DNA of 64,000 bases. Origin: Turnera subulata (Eukaryota > Streptophyta > Magnoliopsida > Malpighiales > Passifloraceae). Under the pieces are notes generated by a model, which was given only the letters and a program-made list of their open reading frames with translations, ran no database searches and was not told the DNA's origin. A program made the translations under genes and the position numbers. The stretch spans positions 62,001 to 126,000 of the forward strand of contig JAKUCV010001632.1 of the NCBI GenBank assembly GCA_028386065.3, read 5' to 3'. Shown here one piece after another: positions 11,275 to 21,202 of this stretch. How positions within the stretch are numbered: position 1 is the stretch's first letter; every line of letters begins with the position of its first letter.

Positions 11275-12742
11275 TGTTAGTGTAATATGCCCAAAAGCCA
11301 ATCAATGGATGTATATTTTGAGTCATGTATACACATTAAGGTTATTCCAATAAGTATCGTTTATAAGATAAAGGCTTGCACATACTTATAACCCTAGAAT
11401 ATTTCATATTCTTAAATTGTCCCTAGTCGATTATTATTATGGATGGGTTGTAATAATAAATTAAGACTAGCGTATGTTGAGAATTGCATATGTGATATGA
11501 ATTCTACATACGGGTACAAGTTAGAGAACTTGTGGACTGGACCGACCCACATAAGAAAGCTACATGGAACGTTATATGTTTTGTCGATATCGGTTCTTAT
11601 AATGTATTGTCCTTTGACCTGTGATCATCAAGGTTCCCAACATGTGAGTCATATGCTTTGATATTATTCCTGGTCATCCGTAACTGGATAGACGTAAGGA
11701 TAATCATTGGGTATATGATGAGTATGTAGTGGGTTTTGTATGATCCAGAGGGGATTCGTCCAACCCATATAACGGGTATATTATCGGAGTGTTTCTTGAT
11801 AGAGTAGAACCGTAAATGCATGGCCATGCTCGGATAATGATATATGATATCATTGGTATCCGTTTTACCGGTTAACTCGAGGATCAAGAAACCGAGATTA
11901 TCTTGATAATGGGACGAAAGGACGATGACATGTTCCGAGGCACGTGGAATCAGTGTTGATCTTGTTGTTCGGGTGGCAATGATGTGTTGCTAGACGCCGC
12001 TCTTTGCTTATAATTGTAAAATGAGATTTTACGATTATTGCTGAACGTACAAGTGCCTACAGGGTCACACACATACGGCCGTTGATTCGAGCAGGTGGTT
12101 GAACCATGGTTGGACCATGGTTGAACCAAGGTGTGGTTGGACCGCGGTTGGACCAGGGTCGTTTTGGTACAATAATGATCTGAATTATTGACCAGAGTTA
12201 GTGGTGTGGTGGTATGTTATCTGATTATGCATTAGTGGAGACAAGATAATGAGGGTCATGGTCTTTGGGGCCTAGTGTTGGCCATTAGCCTTATCACTAA
12301 TGCATTATGCCTTTGAGGGTTGAGTGATCAGATCACTCTCTTGCTCTTCTCTTGCTTGTTTGAGTTTTTCAGAGCAAAAACACATACACACTAGCTTCTT
12401 CTTCTTTGTGAAAGAAGGAAGAACACTAAACACCTAAAACACAACTCTCGGAAATCTGTTGCTAGCACACCAGTTCGGGAGAGCTCGGGTTGAAGTCGTG
12501 AGACGTTCTTCAGCCGGTTACAACGGTTCGTGTGGATACCGTAGAGGGGAGAGGCCTTTGTCTGGCTCTAGCTGATTCGGTTCTACAGTTGGGTGAAAGA
12601 CCTCAACCGAACAAGGTATGAAAAATTGTTATTCGGTTTAGCTCCCTTCACATGGATCCTCCATATGTATCCGGTATTTCCGCTGCGCATACATGTTGTA
12701 TTTGTGCTTTTGATTGTCAATTGCATGAACCGGATACTTACA
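11275..12742 (+). repeat. Copia-1 5' LTR
   Basis: 1,468 bp. It lacks a hairpin of about 44 bp that the 3' LTR carries (junction at 11900/11901). A run of degenerate GGTTGGACC/GGTTGAACC units lies at about 12,092-12,165. Confidence 0.93.
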
Positions 12743-12755
12743 GTGGTAGCGGAGC
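12743..12755 (+). other. Copia-1 primer-binding site
   Basis: GTGGTAGCGGAGC directly follows the LTR. Copia elements usually show TGGTATCAGAGC (initiator Met-tRNA); this site departs at three central positions. The second Copia in this window has the same TGGTAGCGGAG (36,901), so it is a feature of these lineages, not a random mutation. Confidence 0.7.
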
Positions 12756-13033
12756 CCCTTGTGAAGTCCTAAACCGAATTTTTGTGTGTTCATATGTTAT
12801 ATGTGATATAGCTTGAACATGCTAGGCATATGTGAAATGTTGTTTTCAATTATGTATATGTGATATATGTATTGTTGTTGGTGTTTGTCCAAAGAGTTTT
12901 GACAAAGAGAACTTGATTGGTATGTGATATCAATCAAGGAGTTCTTGGCAGTAAGTCGAAAGAGTTCGACTAAGAAAAACCGAGTGTCGGTTTGTGTTTT
13001 TGAACGATTGTAGTTCAAGTTCCGCAGGCCCAG

Positions 13034-13640
13034 AACATCAATGTTGGTAGGACTAACATCAATGTTCAAGTGTTGATCAGCCTCTGCCGAGCCGAATTAA
13101 CAACATCGATGTTCTATGCAGGCTGGTTTTGGCCGAATCAAAATGACATCGATGTTGACATGTAGAGGCCTTGGCAGAACTCTCAAAACATCGATGTTTA
13201 AGAGTTGAACATCGATGTTATTTGAGCTCGGCCAAATTGGTTTGAGTTCCAGAGCTCCAACAACATCGATGTGTGAACGTCAACATCGATGTTCTTGAGT
13301 TCCAGAACCCAAACATCGATGTTTAAATGTTAAACATCGATGTTAAAATGTTACTGCCAAAACTTGAAATTTTCAGAATCTCAACAACATCGATGTTGAA
13401 AGTTCAACATCGATGTTATTGAGCTACTGCCAAAAGGTTTGGAGTTCACGTTACTCACAACATCGATGTTGTAATGTACAACATCGATGTTATGGAGCTA
13501 CTGCCAAAATTGTTTGGAGCTCGAGTTCTCACAACATCGATGCTGTAATGTCCAACATCGATGTTATTGAGCTACTGCCAAAATTGTTTGGAGCTCGAGT
13601 TCTCACAACATCGATGTTGTAATGTCCAACATCGATATTG
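13034..13640. repeat. Tandem array of paired 12-bp palindromes (AACATCGATGTT)
   Basis: About 18 copies of the perfect palindrome AACATCGATGTT or one-base variants lie in the untranslated leader. From 13187 they come in pairs. Pair starts are 13187/13208, 13262/13282, 13312/13333, 13386/13406, 13459/13480, 13533/13554 and 13607/13628, so 20-21 bp within a pair and mostly 73-75 bp between pairs. The last four units share a 74-bp repeat with GAGCTACTGCCAAAA between pairs. Because each copy is self-complementary, the two members of a pair can also form a 12-bp stem with an 8-9 nt loop in RNA. Confidence 0.9.
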
Positions 13641-14265
13641 TAGCGGGACCGCCGTGCTACCTCTGCGTAGCGGCTTATATTGCATACGATGCATTGTTAT
13701 TGTATATGAGATATATAAACTTACATGACATCAATGTATGATTTATCAAGAACAAGCATGTGATGTGTAGGAATTATATGTTGATGAAAAATATTAAGTT
13801 CTTAGTTGCCTTCCATGGTAAGCACTCATCATTGCTTCGATCAACAAATGGTAGGTTTTGCCAAAGCAAGGTGCCTTTGTTTATCTTAGCAAGGTGCGAC
13901 GCGATAATTGTAATATCGGAATTGCTTACTGTGGTGTTGAACTTAACTAGGTCATCTTAATAGAATTAAGGACTTAGAGGCAAGGAGTTGAGCTAAGTCT
14001 ATGAGATAGACTAGAACAAAGTGTTGTTCACTCAACTATCCAAGAGTTACATGAGATGTAATTGACAAGAGTTGTCTACCTAAATAACTATTGATATATG
14101 CGATCAGCCAAAGCTGACATATGTTGTAGTGAAATATGGATCTTGGCCTACTTATATAATTGTCTTGATTTATGTAGTAGGAGCACATTTAATAGAATTC
14201 CTTGTTAAATGTATTTGTATGCATGACTCTTATTTGTGTGAGTTGATCATTGTTGTAGAGTTTCC
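13641..14265 (+). other. Rest of the Copia-1 leader, no gene seen
   Basis: Non-coding sequence between the palindrome array and the gag start. No conserved domain or RNA gene was recognised. Confidence 0.55.
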
Positions 14266-16260
14266 ATGGCACAAAACACTAGCACATTGTCACTGCGATC
14301 GGTCCTTGAGAAGGAAAAGTTAAACGGGAATAACTTCCTGAAATGGTATCGTAACTTGAGGATTGTCCTCAAACAAGAAAAGAAATTGTATGTCCTCGAA
14401 GGGCCCGTTCCGAGTGAACCGGCGCCTAGTGCACCAAGGGCAGAAAGGGATGCTTACAAGAAGCATCTAGATGATGCATTGGATATAGGATGCCTCATGC
14501 TTGTTAACATGGAATCTGAGCTTCAGAAGCAACACGAGAACATGGGGGCGTTCGATATGATCGAACACCTTAAGATGCTCTTTGAGGAGCAAGCAAGGCA
14601 TGAGAGGTACGAGACCTCTAAGGCATTGTTCCAATGCAGAATGGCTGAATCATCTCCCGTCAGACCTCATGTGCTTAAGATGATTGGATACATCGAAAGC
14701 CTTGAGGGTCTAGGGTTTCCTTTGCAGAAGGAATTGGCTGTTGACCTAGTCCTGCAATCGTTGCCGGATAGCTACGGTCAATTTGTCATGAACTTCAATA
14801 TGAACCATCTTGACAAGTCCTTGTCCGAGTTGCTCAACATGTTGGGAACAGCTGAGCAACAAATGAAGGCAAGTAAATCCAATAGCATATTGATGCTTGG
14901 AGGTGGCAAAGGAAAGGGTAAAGCTAAGATGAAGAAATCCACCAAAAAGTTTGGTGCATCTTCTTCACAAATGCTGAAACCTAAAGGTGGTATTGCAAAG
15001 GAAGGCGAATGCTTCCATTGCAAGAAGTCTGGCCATTGGAGACGGAACTGCCCGGTTTATCTTCAAGAGTTGAAGAAGAAGAAGGGAAGTGAGACTTCCA
15101 CTTCAGGTATGTTCGTTATAGAAGCGAATATCTCTATCTCTGCATCATGGGTATTAGATACTGGATGTGGTTCTCACATTTGTGTAAATGTGCAGGAACT
15201 AAGAAAGAGTAGGAGATTGGCTAAGGGTGAGATAGACCTACGTGTGGGAAATGGAGCAAGAGTTGCTGCATTAGCCGTAGGAACTTACTATCTATCCTTA
15301 CCGAGTGGTTTAGTTTTGGAACTAGACGATTGCTATTATGTACCAACCATTAGCAGGAATCTGATTTCTGTATCTTGTCTTGACAAGAAAGGATTTTCAT
15401 TTGTAATAAAGGACAATTGTTGTTCCATTTATTTCAATGATGTATATTATGGTGGTGCATATTTGAGCAATGGTTTGTATGTTCTAAACCTAGAAACCGC
15501 AATCTATAACGTTAACACGAAGAAGGTTAGAACGAGTGATTCCAATGAAACGTACCTTTGGCATTGTCGTTTAGGCCATATAAACGAGACTCGTATATCT
15601 AAACTCCATAAAGATGGACTTTTAGACTCATTTGATTATGAATCATTTGAGACGTGTGAGTCGTGTTTGTTAGGCAAAATGACGAAGGCTCCTTTTACCG
15701 GTAAGGGTGAGAGAGCATCGGACTTATTAGGTCTTATACATAGTGATGTATGCGGACCTATGTCCACACAGGCTAGAGGTGGTTTTTCATACTTCATTAC
15801 ATTTACTGACGATTTCAGTAGATATGGCTATGTGTATCTAATGAGACACAAGTCAGAATCCTTTGAAAAGTTCAAAGAATTCAAGAATGAAGTACAGAAT
15901 CAACTCGGTAAAAGTATTAAGATGCTTCGATCAGATCGAGGAGGTGAATACTTAGACCGAGAATTCCTTGATCATCTAAAGGAGTGTGGTATAGTATCAC
16001 AGCTCACTCCGCCGGGTACGCCTCAATGGAATGGTGTATCCGAAAGGAGGAATAGAACCTTGTTGGACATGGTTCGTTCGATGATGAGTCAAGCTGACCT
16101 TCCTCCTTCGTTTTGGGGACATGCATTATTGAGTGCAGCTTTTACACTAAACCGTGTTCCATCTAAATCCGTCGAAAAGACACCATATGAGATATGGACT
16201 GGGAAGCGTCCCAATTTATCTTTTATGAGAATTTGGGGTTGTGAGGCATGTAAGACGTGA
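14266..16260 (+). CDS. Copia-1 Gag-protease-integrase polyprotein (5' part, cut by frameshift)
   Basis: 664 codons from ATG 14266. Residues about 15-210 form a UBN2-type gag. A basic linker leads to the CCHC zinc knuckle (C249, C252, H257, C262). The aspartic protease motif is D298-T-G. The GAG-pre-integrase box LWHCRLGH lies at 431-438. The integrase core has all three acidic residues: D494 (HSDVCGPM), D557 (RSDRGGEY) and E593 (D-35-E spacing). After IWGCEA the frame is lost and a stop follows at 16258. Relatives continue without a break into the next frame, and the reading suggests two bases are missing near 16,248. Up to that point there are no stops, in keeping with recent activity. The protein would package and integrate the element's cDNA; polymerase would not be made without frame recovery. 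Confidence 0.9.
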   Translation: MAQNTSTLSLRSVLEKEKLNGNNFLKWYRNLRIVLKQEKKLYVLEGPVPSEPAPSAPRAERDAYKKHLDDALDIGCLMLVNMESELQKQHENMGAFDMIEHLKMLFEEQARHERYETSKALFQCRMAESSPVRPHVLKMIGYIESLEGLGFPLQKELAVDLVLQSLPDSYGQFVMNFNMNHLDKSLSELLNMLGTAEQQMKASKSNSILMLGGGKGKGKAKMKKSTKKFGASSSQMLKPKGGIAKEGECFHCKKSGHWRRNCPVYLQELKKKKGSETSTSGMFVIEANISISASWVLDTGCGSHICVNVQELRKSRRLAKGEIDLRVGNGARVAALAVGTYYLSLPSGLVLELDDCYYVPTISRNLISVSCLDKKGFSFVIKDNCCSIYFNDVYYGGAYLSNGLYVLNLETAIYNVNTKKVRTSDSNETYLWHCRLGHINETRISKLHKDGLLDSFDYESFETCESCLLGKMTKAPFTGKGERASDLLGLIHSDVCGPMSTQARGGFSYFITFTDDFSRYGYVYLMRHKSESFEKFKEFKNEVQNQLGKSIKMLRSDRGGEYLDREFLDHLKECGIVSQLTPPGTPQWNGVSERRNRTLLDMVRSMMSQADLPPSFWGHALLSAAFTLNRVPSKSVEKTPYEIWTGKRPNLSFMRIWGCEACKT

Positions 16261-18199
16261 AGCATCAGATAAACTCAGCCCTAAATCCGACAAGTGCCTC
16301 TTTGTAGGATACCCTAAGGAAACGAAAGGGTATTATTTCTATAATCCTTTAGAGCACAAAGTGTTTGTGGCTCGGACTGCTATTTTTCTAGAAAGGGAAT
16401 TTATTTCTAGAAGAATCAGTGGGAGGAAAGTAGAACTCGAAGAAGTTCGAGAGATAGAGGCTGAGATGGAACAAGGGCAGGAACCACAAGAAGTTGTGGA
16501 TGAGATTCCTGTGCCTGTAACACATGGACCGCGTAGGTCGGATAGGACTCGGTATGAGCCTGAGAGATATGGATTTCTCATGACTCATGCTGGAGACGTG
16601 ATGCTCATAGATGAGGATGAGCCCACTTCCTATCAGCAGGCCATTACGGGTCCGGACTCTGAGAAGTGGCTAGAGGCCATGAATTCGGAAATGGAATCCA
16701 TGTACGAAAATAAGGTATGGACCTTGGTTGATCCACCCGAAGGGGTAAAATCCATTGGGTGCAAATGGGTCTTTAAGAGAAAGACCGACATGGATGGTAA
16801 TGTGATTACCTATAAAGGGCGATTGGTTACGAAAGGTTTCAAGCAAGTTCATGGTATTGACTATGATGAAACTTTCTCACCAGTTGCCATGGTTAAATCC
16901 ATCCGGATTCTATTGGCTATAGCGGCATACTATGATTATGAGATATGGCAAATGGATGTCAAAACTGCCTTCCTTAAAGGGAATCTTTTAGAGGATTTGT
17001 ACATGACACAGCCTGAAGGTTTTGTCAATCCAGAGAATGCCAATATGGTATGCAAGTTGCAGAGATCTATTTATGGATTGAAGCAAGCTTCTAGGAGTTG
17101 GAATCTTTGTTTTAATGATGTAATCAAAGAGTTTGTTTTCATCAAGAACGAAGATGAACCATGTGTTTACAAGAAGGTTAGTGGGAGCACCATTGTTTTT
17201 TTGTTGTTGTATGTTGACGACATCTTGCTCATTGGGAATGACATTCCGACACTACAGTCCGTAAAGACTTGGTTAGGAAAGAATTTCTCGATGAAGGACT
17301 TAGGAGAAGCTGCCTATGTGTTAGGTATAAAGATCTATAGAGATAGATCCAAAAGGCTTCTCGGGCTAAGTCAAAGTACGTATATTGACAAGGTGTTAAA
17401 GAGGTTTAGCATGCAAGATTCCAAGAAAGGGTTCTTGCCCTTGTCACATGGCATATCTCTCTCAAAGAATCAATGTCCTAGTACATCTAAGGAGAGAGAG
17501 CGGATGAGTAAGATTCCTTATGCTTCGGCAATAGGATCTATCATGTATGCCATGTTATGTACTAGACCGGATGTCGCTTATACTTTGAGTGTCACAAGCA
17601 GATACCAAGTTGATCCCAGTGAGTGTAACTGGACAGCGATAAAGAACATCCTTAAGTACTTGAGAAGGACTAAGGATGCATTCCTGGTTTACGGAAGCGT
17701 GGATGAGCTCGTTGTAAAGGGTTACACCGATGCTAGCTTCCAAACCGATAAGGATGATTTTAGATCGCAGTCAGGTTATGTGTTTTGTCTTGGAGGTGGG
17801 GCTGTTTGCTGGAAGAGTTCAAAGCAAGAGACAGTAGTCGACTCTACAACTGAGGCTGAGTACATAGCTGCCTCAGATGCGGCGAAAGAGGCTGTTTGGA
17901 TCAAGAAGTTTGTAACTGAACTTGGTGTGGTTCTGAGCATTGAGAGTCCGATTGAGCTCTACTGTGACAACAATGGGACAATCGCACAGGCTCAGGAACC
18001 GAGATACCACAAGAGATCCAAACATATACTCCGACGCTATCATCTTATTAGAGAGATCATAGATAGAGGCGATGTCAGACTGTGCAGAGTTCCTTCGGAG
18101 AACAATGTAGCAGATCCATTGACTAAGCCGCTCACACAGCAGAAGCATGATGGTCATGCTGTGTCCATTGGTATTAGATACATGTATGATTGGTTTTAG
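16241..18199 (+). CDS. Copia-1 reverse transcriptase-RNase H polyprotein (3' part)
   Basis: 652 codons, open from 16241. The apparent ATG is a by-product of the frameshift and not a natural start. It opens with the integrase C-terminal signature (KCLFVGYPKETKGYYFY). The reverse transcriptase spans about residues 165-420 with WVFKRK, GRLVTKGF, QMDVKTAFLKG and the catalytic YVDD at 324-327. RNase H follows with D497 (GYTDAS), TTEAEY and LYCDNNGT, and it ends with DPLTKPL near the C terminus, as usual for Ty1/copia. It overlaps the upstream frame by 20 bases. The polypurine tract and 3' LTR start within 15 bases of the stop. The lineage within Copia was not determined. Confidence 0.9.
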   Translation: MRHVRREASDKLSPKSDKCLFVGYPKETKGYYFYNPLEHKVFVARTAIFLEREFISRRISGRKVELEEVREIEAEMEQGQEPQEVVDEIPVPVTHGPRRSDRTRYEPERYGFLMTHAGDVMLIDEDEPTSYQQAITGPDSEKWLEAMNSEMESMYENKVWTLVDPPEGVKSIGCKWVFKRKTDMDGNVITYKGRLVTKGFKQVHGIDYDETFSPVAMVKSIRILLAIAAYYDYEIWQMDVKTAFLKGNLLEDLYMTQPEGFVNPENANMVCKLQRSIYGLKQASRSWNLCFNDVIKEFVFIKNEDEPCVYKKVSGSTIVFLLLYVDDILLIGNDIPTLQSVKTWLGKNFSMKDLGEAAYVLGIKIYRDRSKRLLGLSQSTYIDKVLKRFSMQDSKKGFLPLSHGISLSKNQCPSTSKERERMSKIPYASAIGSIMYAMLCTRPDVAYTLSVTSRYQVDPSECNWTAIKNILKYLRRTKDAFLVYGSVDELVVKGYTDASFQTDKDDFRSQSGYVFCLGGGAVCWKSSKQETVVDSTTEAEYIAASDAAKEAVWIKKFVTELGVVLSIESPIELYCDNNGTIAQAQEPRYHKRSKHILRRYHLIREIIDRGDVRLCRVPSENNVADPLTKPLTQQKHDGHAVSIGIRYMYDWF

Positions 18200-18200
18200 T

Positions 18201-18213
18201 GCAAGTGGGAGAT
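18201..18213 (+). other. Copia-1 polypurine tract
   Basis: GCAAGTGGGAGAT immediately precedes the 3' LTR. This is the usual plus-strand primer site of plant Copia elements. Confidence 0.8.
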
Positions 18214-19727
18214 TGTTAGTGTAATATGCCCAAAAGCCAATCAATGGATGTATATTTTGAGTCATGTATACACATTAAGGTTATTCCAATAAGTATCTTT
18301 TATGAGATAAACGCTTGCACATACTTATAACCGTAGAATATTTCATATTCTTAAATTGTCCCTAGTCGATTATTATTATGGATGGGTTGTAATAATAAAT
18401 TAAGACTAGCGTATGTTGAGAATTGCATATGCGATATGAATTCTACATACGGGTACAAGTTAGAGAACTTGTGGACTGGACCGACCCACATAAGAACGCT
18501 ACATGGAACGTTATATGTTTTGTCGATAGCGGTTCTTATAAGGTATTGTCCTTTGACCTGTGATCATCAAGGTTCCCAACATGTGAGTCATATGCTTTGA
18601 TATTATTCCTGGTCATCCGTAACTGGATAGACGTAAGGGTAATCATTGGGTATATGATGAGTATGTAGTGGGTTTTGTATGATCCAGAGGGGATTCGTCC
18701 AACCCATATAACGGGTATATTATCGGAGTGTTTCTTGATAGAGAACCGTAAATGCATGGCCATGCTCGGATAATGATATATGATATCATTGGTATCCGTT
18801 TTACCGGTTAACTCGAGGATCAAGAAACCGAGATTAAACATATACGAGATTGACATATTCCATGTCTCGTGTTTAATCTTGATAATGGGACGAAGGGACG
18901 ATGACATGTTCCGAGGCACGTGGAATCAGTATTGATCTTGTTGTTCGGGTGGCAATGATGTGTTGCTAGACGCCGCTCTTTGCTTATAATTGTAAAATGA
19001 GATTTTACGATTATTGCTGAATGTACAAGTGCCTACAGGTTCACACACATACAGCCGTTGATTCGAGCAGGTGGTTGAACCGTGGTTAGACCATGGTTGA
19101 ACCAAGGTGTGGTTGGACTGCGGTGGGACTGTGGTTGGACCAGGGTCTTTTTGGTACAATAATGATCTGAATTATTGACCAGAGTTAGTGGTGTGGTGGT
19201 GTGTATCTGATTATGCATTAGTGGAGACAAGATAATGAGGGTCATGGTCTTTGGGGCCTAGTGTTGGCCATTAGCCTTATCACTAATGCATTATGCCTTT
19301 GAGGGTTGAGTGATCAGATCACTCTCTTGCTCTTCTCTTGCTTGTTTGAGTTTTTCAGAGCAAAAACACATACACACTAGCTTCTTCTTCTTTGTGAAAG
19401 AAGGAAGAACACTAAACACCTAAAACATAACTCCCGAAAATCTATTGCTAGCACACAATTCGGGAGAGCTCGGGTTGAAGTCGTGAGACGTTCTTCAGCC
19501 CGTTACAACGGTTCGTGTGGATACCGTAGAGGGGCGAGGCCTTTGTCTGGCTCTAGCTGATTCGGTTCTACAGTTGGGTGAAAGACCTCAACCGAACAAG
19601 GTATGAAAAAATATTATTCGGTTTAGCTCCCTTCACATTGATCCTCCATGTGTATCCGGTATTTTCGCTGCGCATACATGTTGTATTTGTGCTTTTGATT
19701 GTCAATTGCATGAACCGGATACTTACA
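18214..19727 (+). repeat. Copia-1 3' LTR
   Basis: 1,514 bp. It carries the hairpin at 18832-18878 that is missing from the 5' LTR, and one extra GGTTGGACC-type unit near 19,115-19,140. Otherwise it is almost the same as 11275-12742. Confidence 0.93.
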
Positions 19728-20985
19728 CCTCGATCAGCACCATAAACTTGCAGAAGTTCTGGAACAAAAGGTTCAAGGGGAGACATGATTCTACAGCCAT
19801 TTCTGGGCAGAAATCGTGTTGTCCCTAACCTCCAGATTTGTTCCAAGCATTATGCTACCCTTTTTCTCTTTTGATTTTGAAACTTAGATTAAGAACTAAA
19901 CAACCCCTCTTAGGTTGAAGGGGTGGAGCATGTCTCTGTTCTTATTGCAATAAATTGTTCTTCTATGTTCTTAACCCGTTTTTCTTGTTTTGGTTGTTGC
20001 AAACTTGCTCCATGTCTGAGACTTGATCAAACCCATGTATGATTACAGGTAGCTAGGTGAAGGACCGAAAGGAGAAACCATAGTTGTTGGAACAACAACA
20101 ACCAACCTTTAGTTCTTAGTTTTGACATAAGTTAGGAACTAATTGAGGAATTAGCCTCAACACCAAATCTCAATCCCTTTGGTTTGACCGATGCGAAAGC
20201 ATTAGGATGAGTAAGAATCTTGGGAGGAACTTGTGAGTGAAAGCAAGTGGGTTCAGTATAGGTTGAGAGCGCCTGCAAGAACTAATCTTATAATCGATTT
20301 TGTGTTGTCCACAGGCTCAGCACTGGCTCAGCCTATGGCAGCACAGTCGAAAAGAAAATACCATTTTATTCTGATTCTTGATTGATTATTGAGAAGCTTA
20401 TTCTAATTAAGTAGCAGCTTGGTGAAGGACCGAAAGGAGAAGCCAAGTATGTTAGACCAACAATAGTCAACCTTCACTCCCTAGCCGTTCGAAAGAAGAT
20501 AGGGAAAGACTATGGGTACTTAGCACCAACACTAAACCTCACCTCTAAGTGGACGTCTATTCTAGTGACAGGGGGTAGATGGAAGCTTAGGGAACTATCA
20601 ATAAGATCGAAAGCCATTGGTAGTACATTAGGTTGGGAGCCCCTTCAAGATATCTCATTAAACAAAGGGCGTCAAACAAGCTCAGCCTGTTATGTTGCTG
20701 TTGAGCAATTTAGAGAATAAAGGCAAGGCATATGAACCCCAGATGCCTAAGAATTTACCAAATCTGATCTTTTCCTTCTCATTACTTCTTATTCTTGCTT
20801 GATTTAAGTTTTACTGGCATTCATCAAAAAATTTCACTTCTGATTAACTGTTTCAAGCCTAATTTGTCTAATTAAGGAGTAACAGGCTTAACCCAGTCCC
20901 TGTGGATACGACCTTGATAAAGTACTACAACTACCCTGTAAACTTGCAGGAACCATTTGTGACAGTAGACACAACATCAAGTTTT

Positions 20986-21003
20986 TGGCGCCGTTGCCGG
21001 GGA
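20986..21003 (+). other. Athila primer-binding site (tRNA-Asp)
   Basis: TGGCGCCGTTGCCGGGGA lies 6 bases after the LTR end. It is complementary to the 3' end of plant tRNA-Asp, the primer known for Athila-type elements. The sister element has the same site with one change (40743-40760). Confidence 0.88.
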
Positions 21004-21202
21004 CTGGCGCTTGATTCTTTTGCTTTTTATTTTTGATTTATTAGGCTTTTTATTACTTAACCCTTTTTCTTTTTCCAAGTTTGAAGTTTTCAAGTGGTGT
21101 ATGTCCCAGACCAGGAGCAAGCAACCAGCTCTAATCTTCCACTAGGAGATCGAAAAAACAACCCGCCAGATTTGCAAGCAGAACAAACAAAAGCAACAAA
21201 AC

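Larger units (their letters stand above)
11275..19727 (+). mobile_element. Copia-1: young, near-intact Ty1/copia retrotransposon
   Basis: An 8,453-bp element with LTRs 11275-12742 and 18214-19727. Both LTRs begin TGTTAGTGTAATATG and end CCGGATACTTACA. The exact 5-bp duplication CCTCG flanks it. Order is LTR, primer site, 1.5-kb leader with palindrome array, gag-protease-integrase frame, RT-RNase H frame, purine tract, LTR. The two LTRs differ by only scattered changes plus one hairpin-sized indel, so insertion is recent. Pol is split by a frameshift near 16,248. Nothing else essential appears to be missing. Confidence 0.95.
10456..20979 (+). repeat. Athila 5' LTR, interrupted by Copia-1
   Basis: LTR parts are 10,456-11,274 and 19,728-20,979. 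A TATA box (CCTATAAATAGG) lies at about 11,224-11,235. The conserved 3' block CAGTCCCTGTGGATACGACC is near 20,897. Copia-1 landed about 40 bp downstream of the TATA box, with duplication CCTCG at 11270-11274 and 19728-19732. Confidence 0.88.

Noticed and set aside
11443..11661. 72-codon frame found again at 18,382-18,600
   Set aside because: Both are the same position in the two LTRs of Copia-1; non-coding LTR sequence.
13187..13640. CRISPR-like array (regular repeats with short spacers)
   Set aside because: The repeat is a 12-bp palindrome, the spacers are themselves repeated every 74 bp, and the array lies inside a plant retrotransposon leader. There are no cas genes.
20986..21003. Partial tRNA-Asp gene
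   Set aside because: Only 18 bases complementary to the tRNA 3' end are present, directly after an LTR: a primer-binding site.
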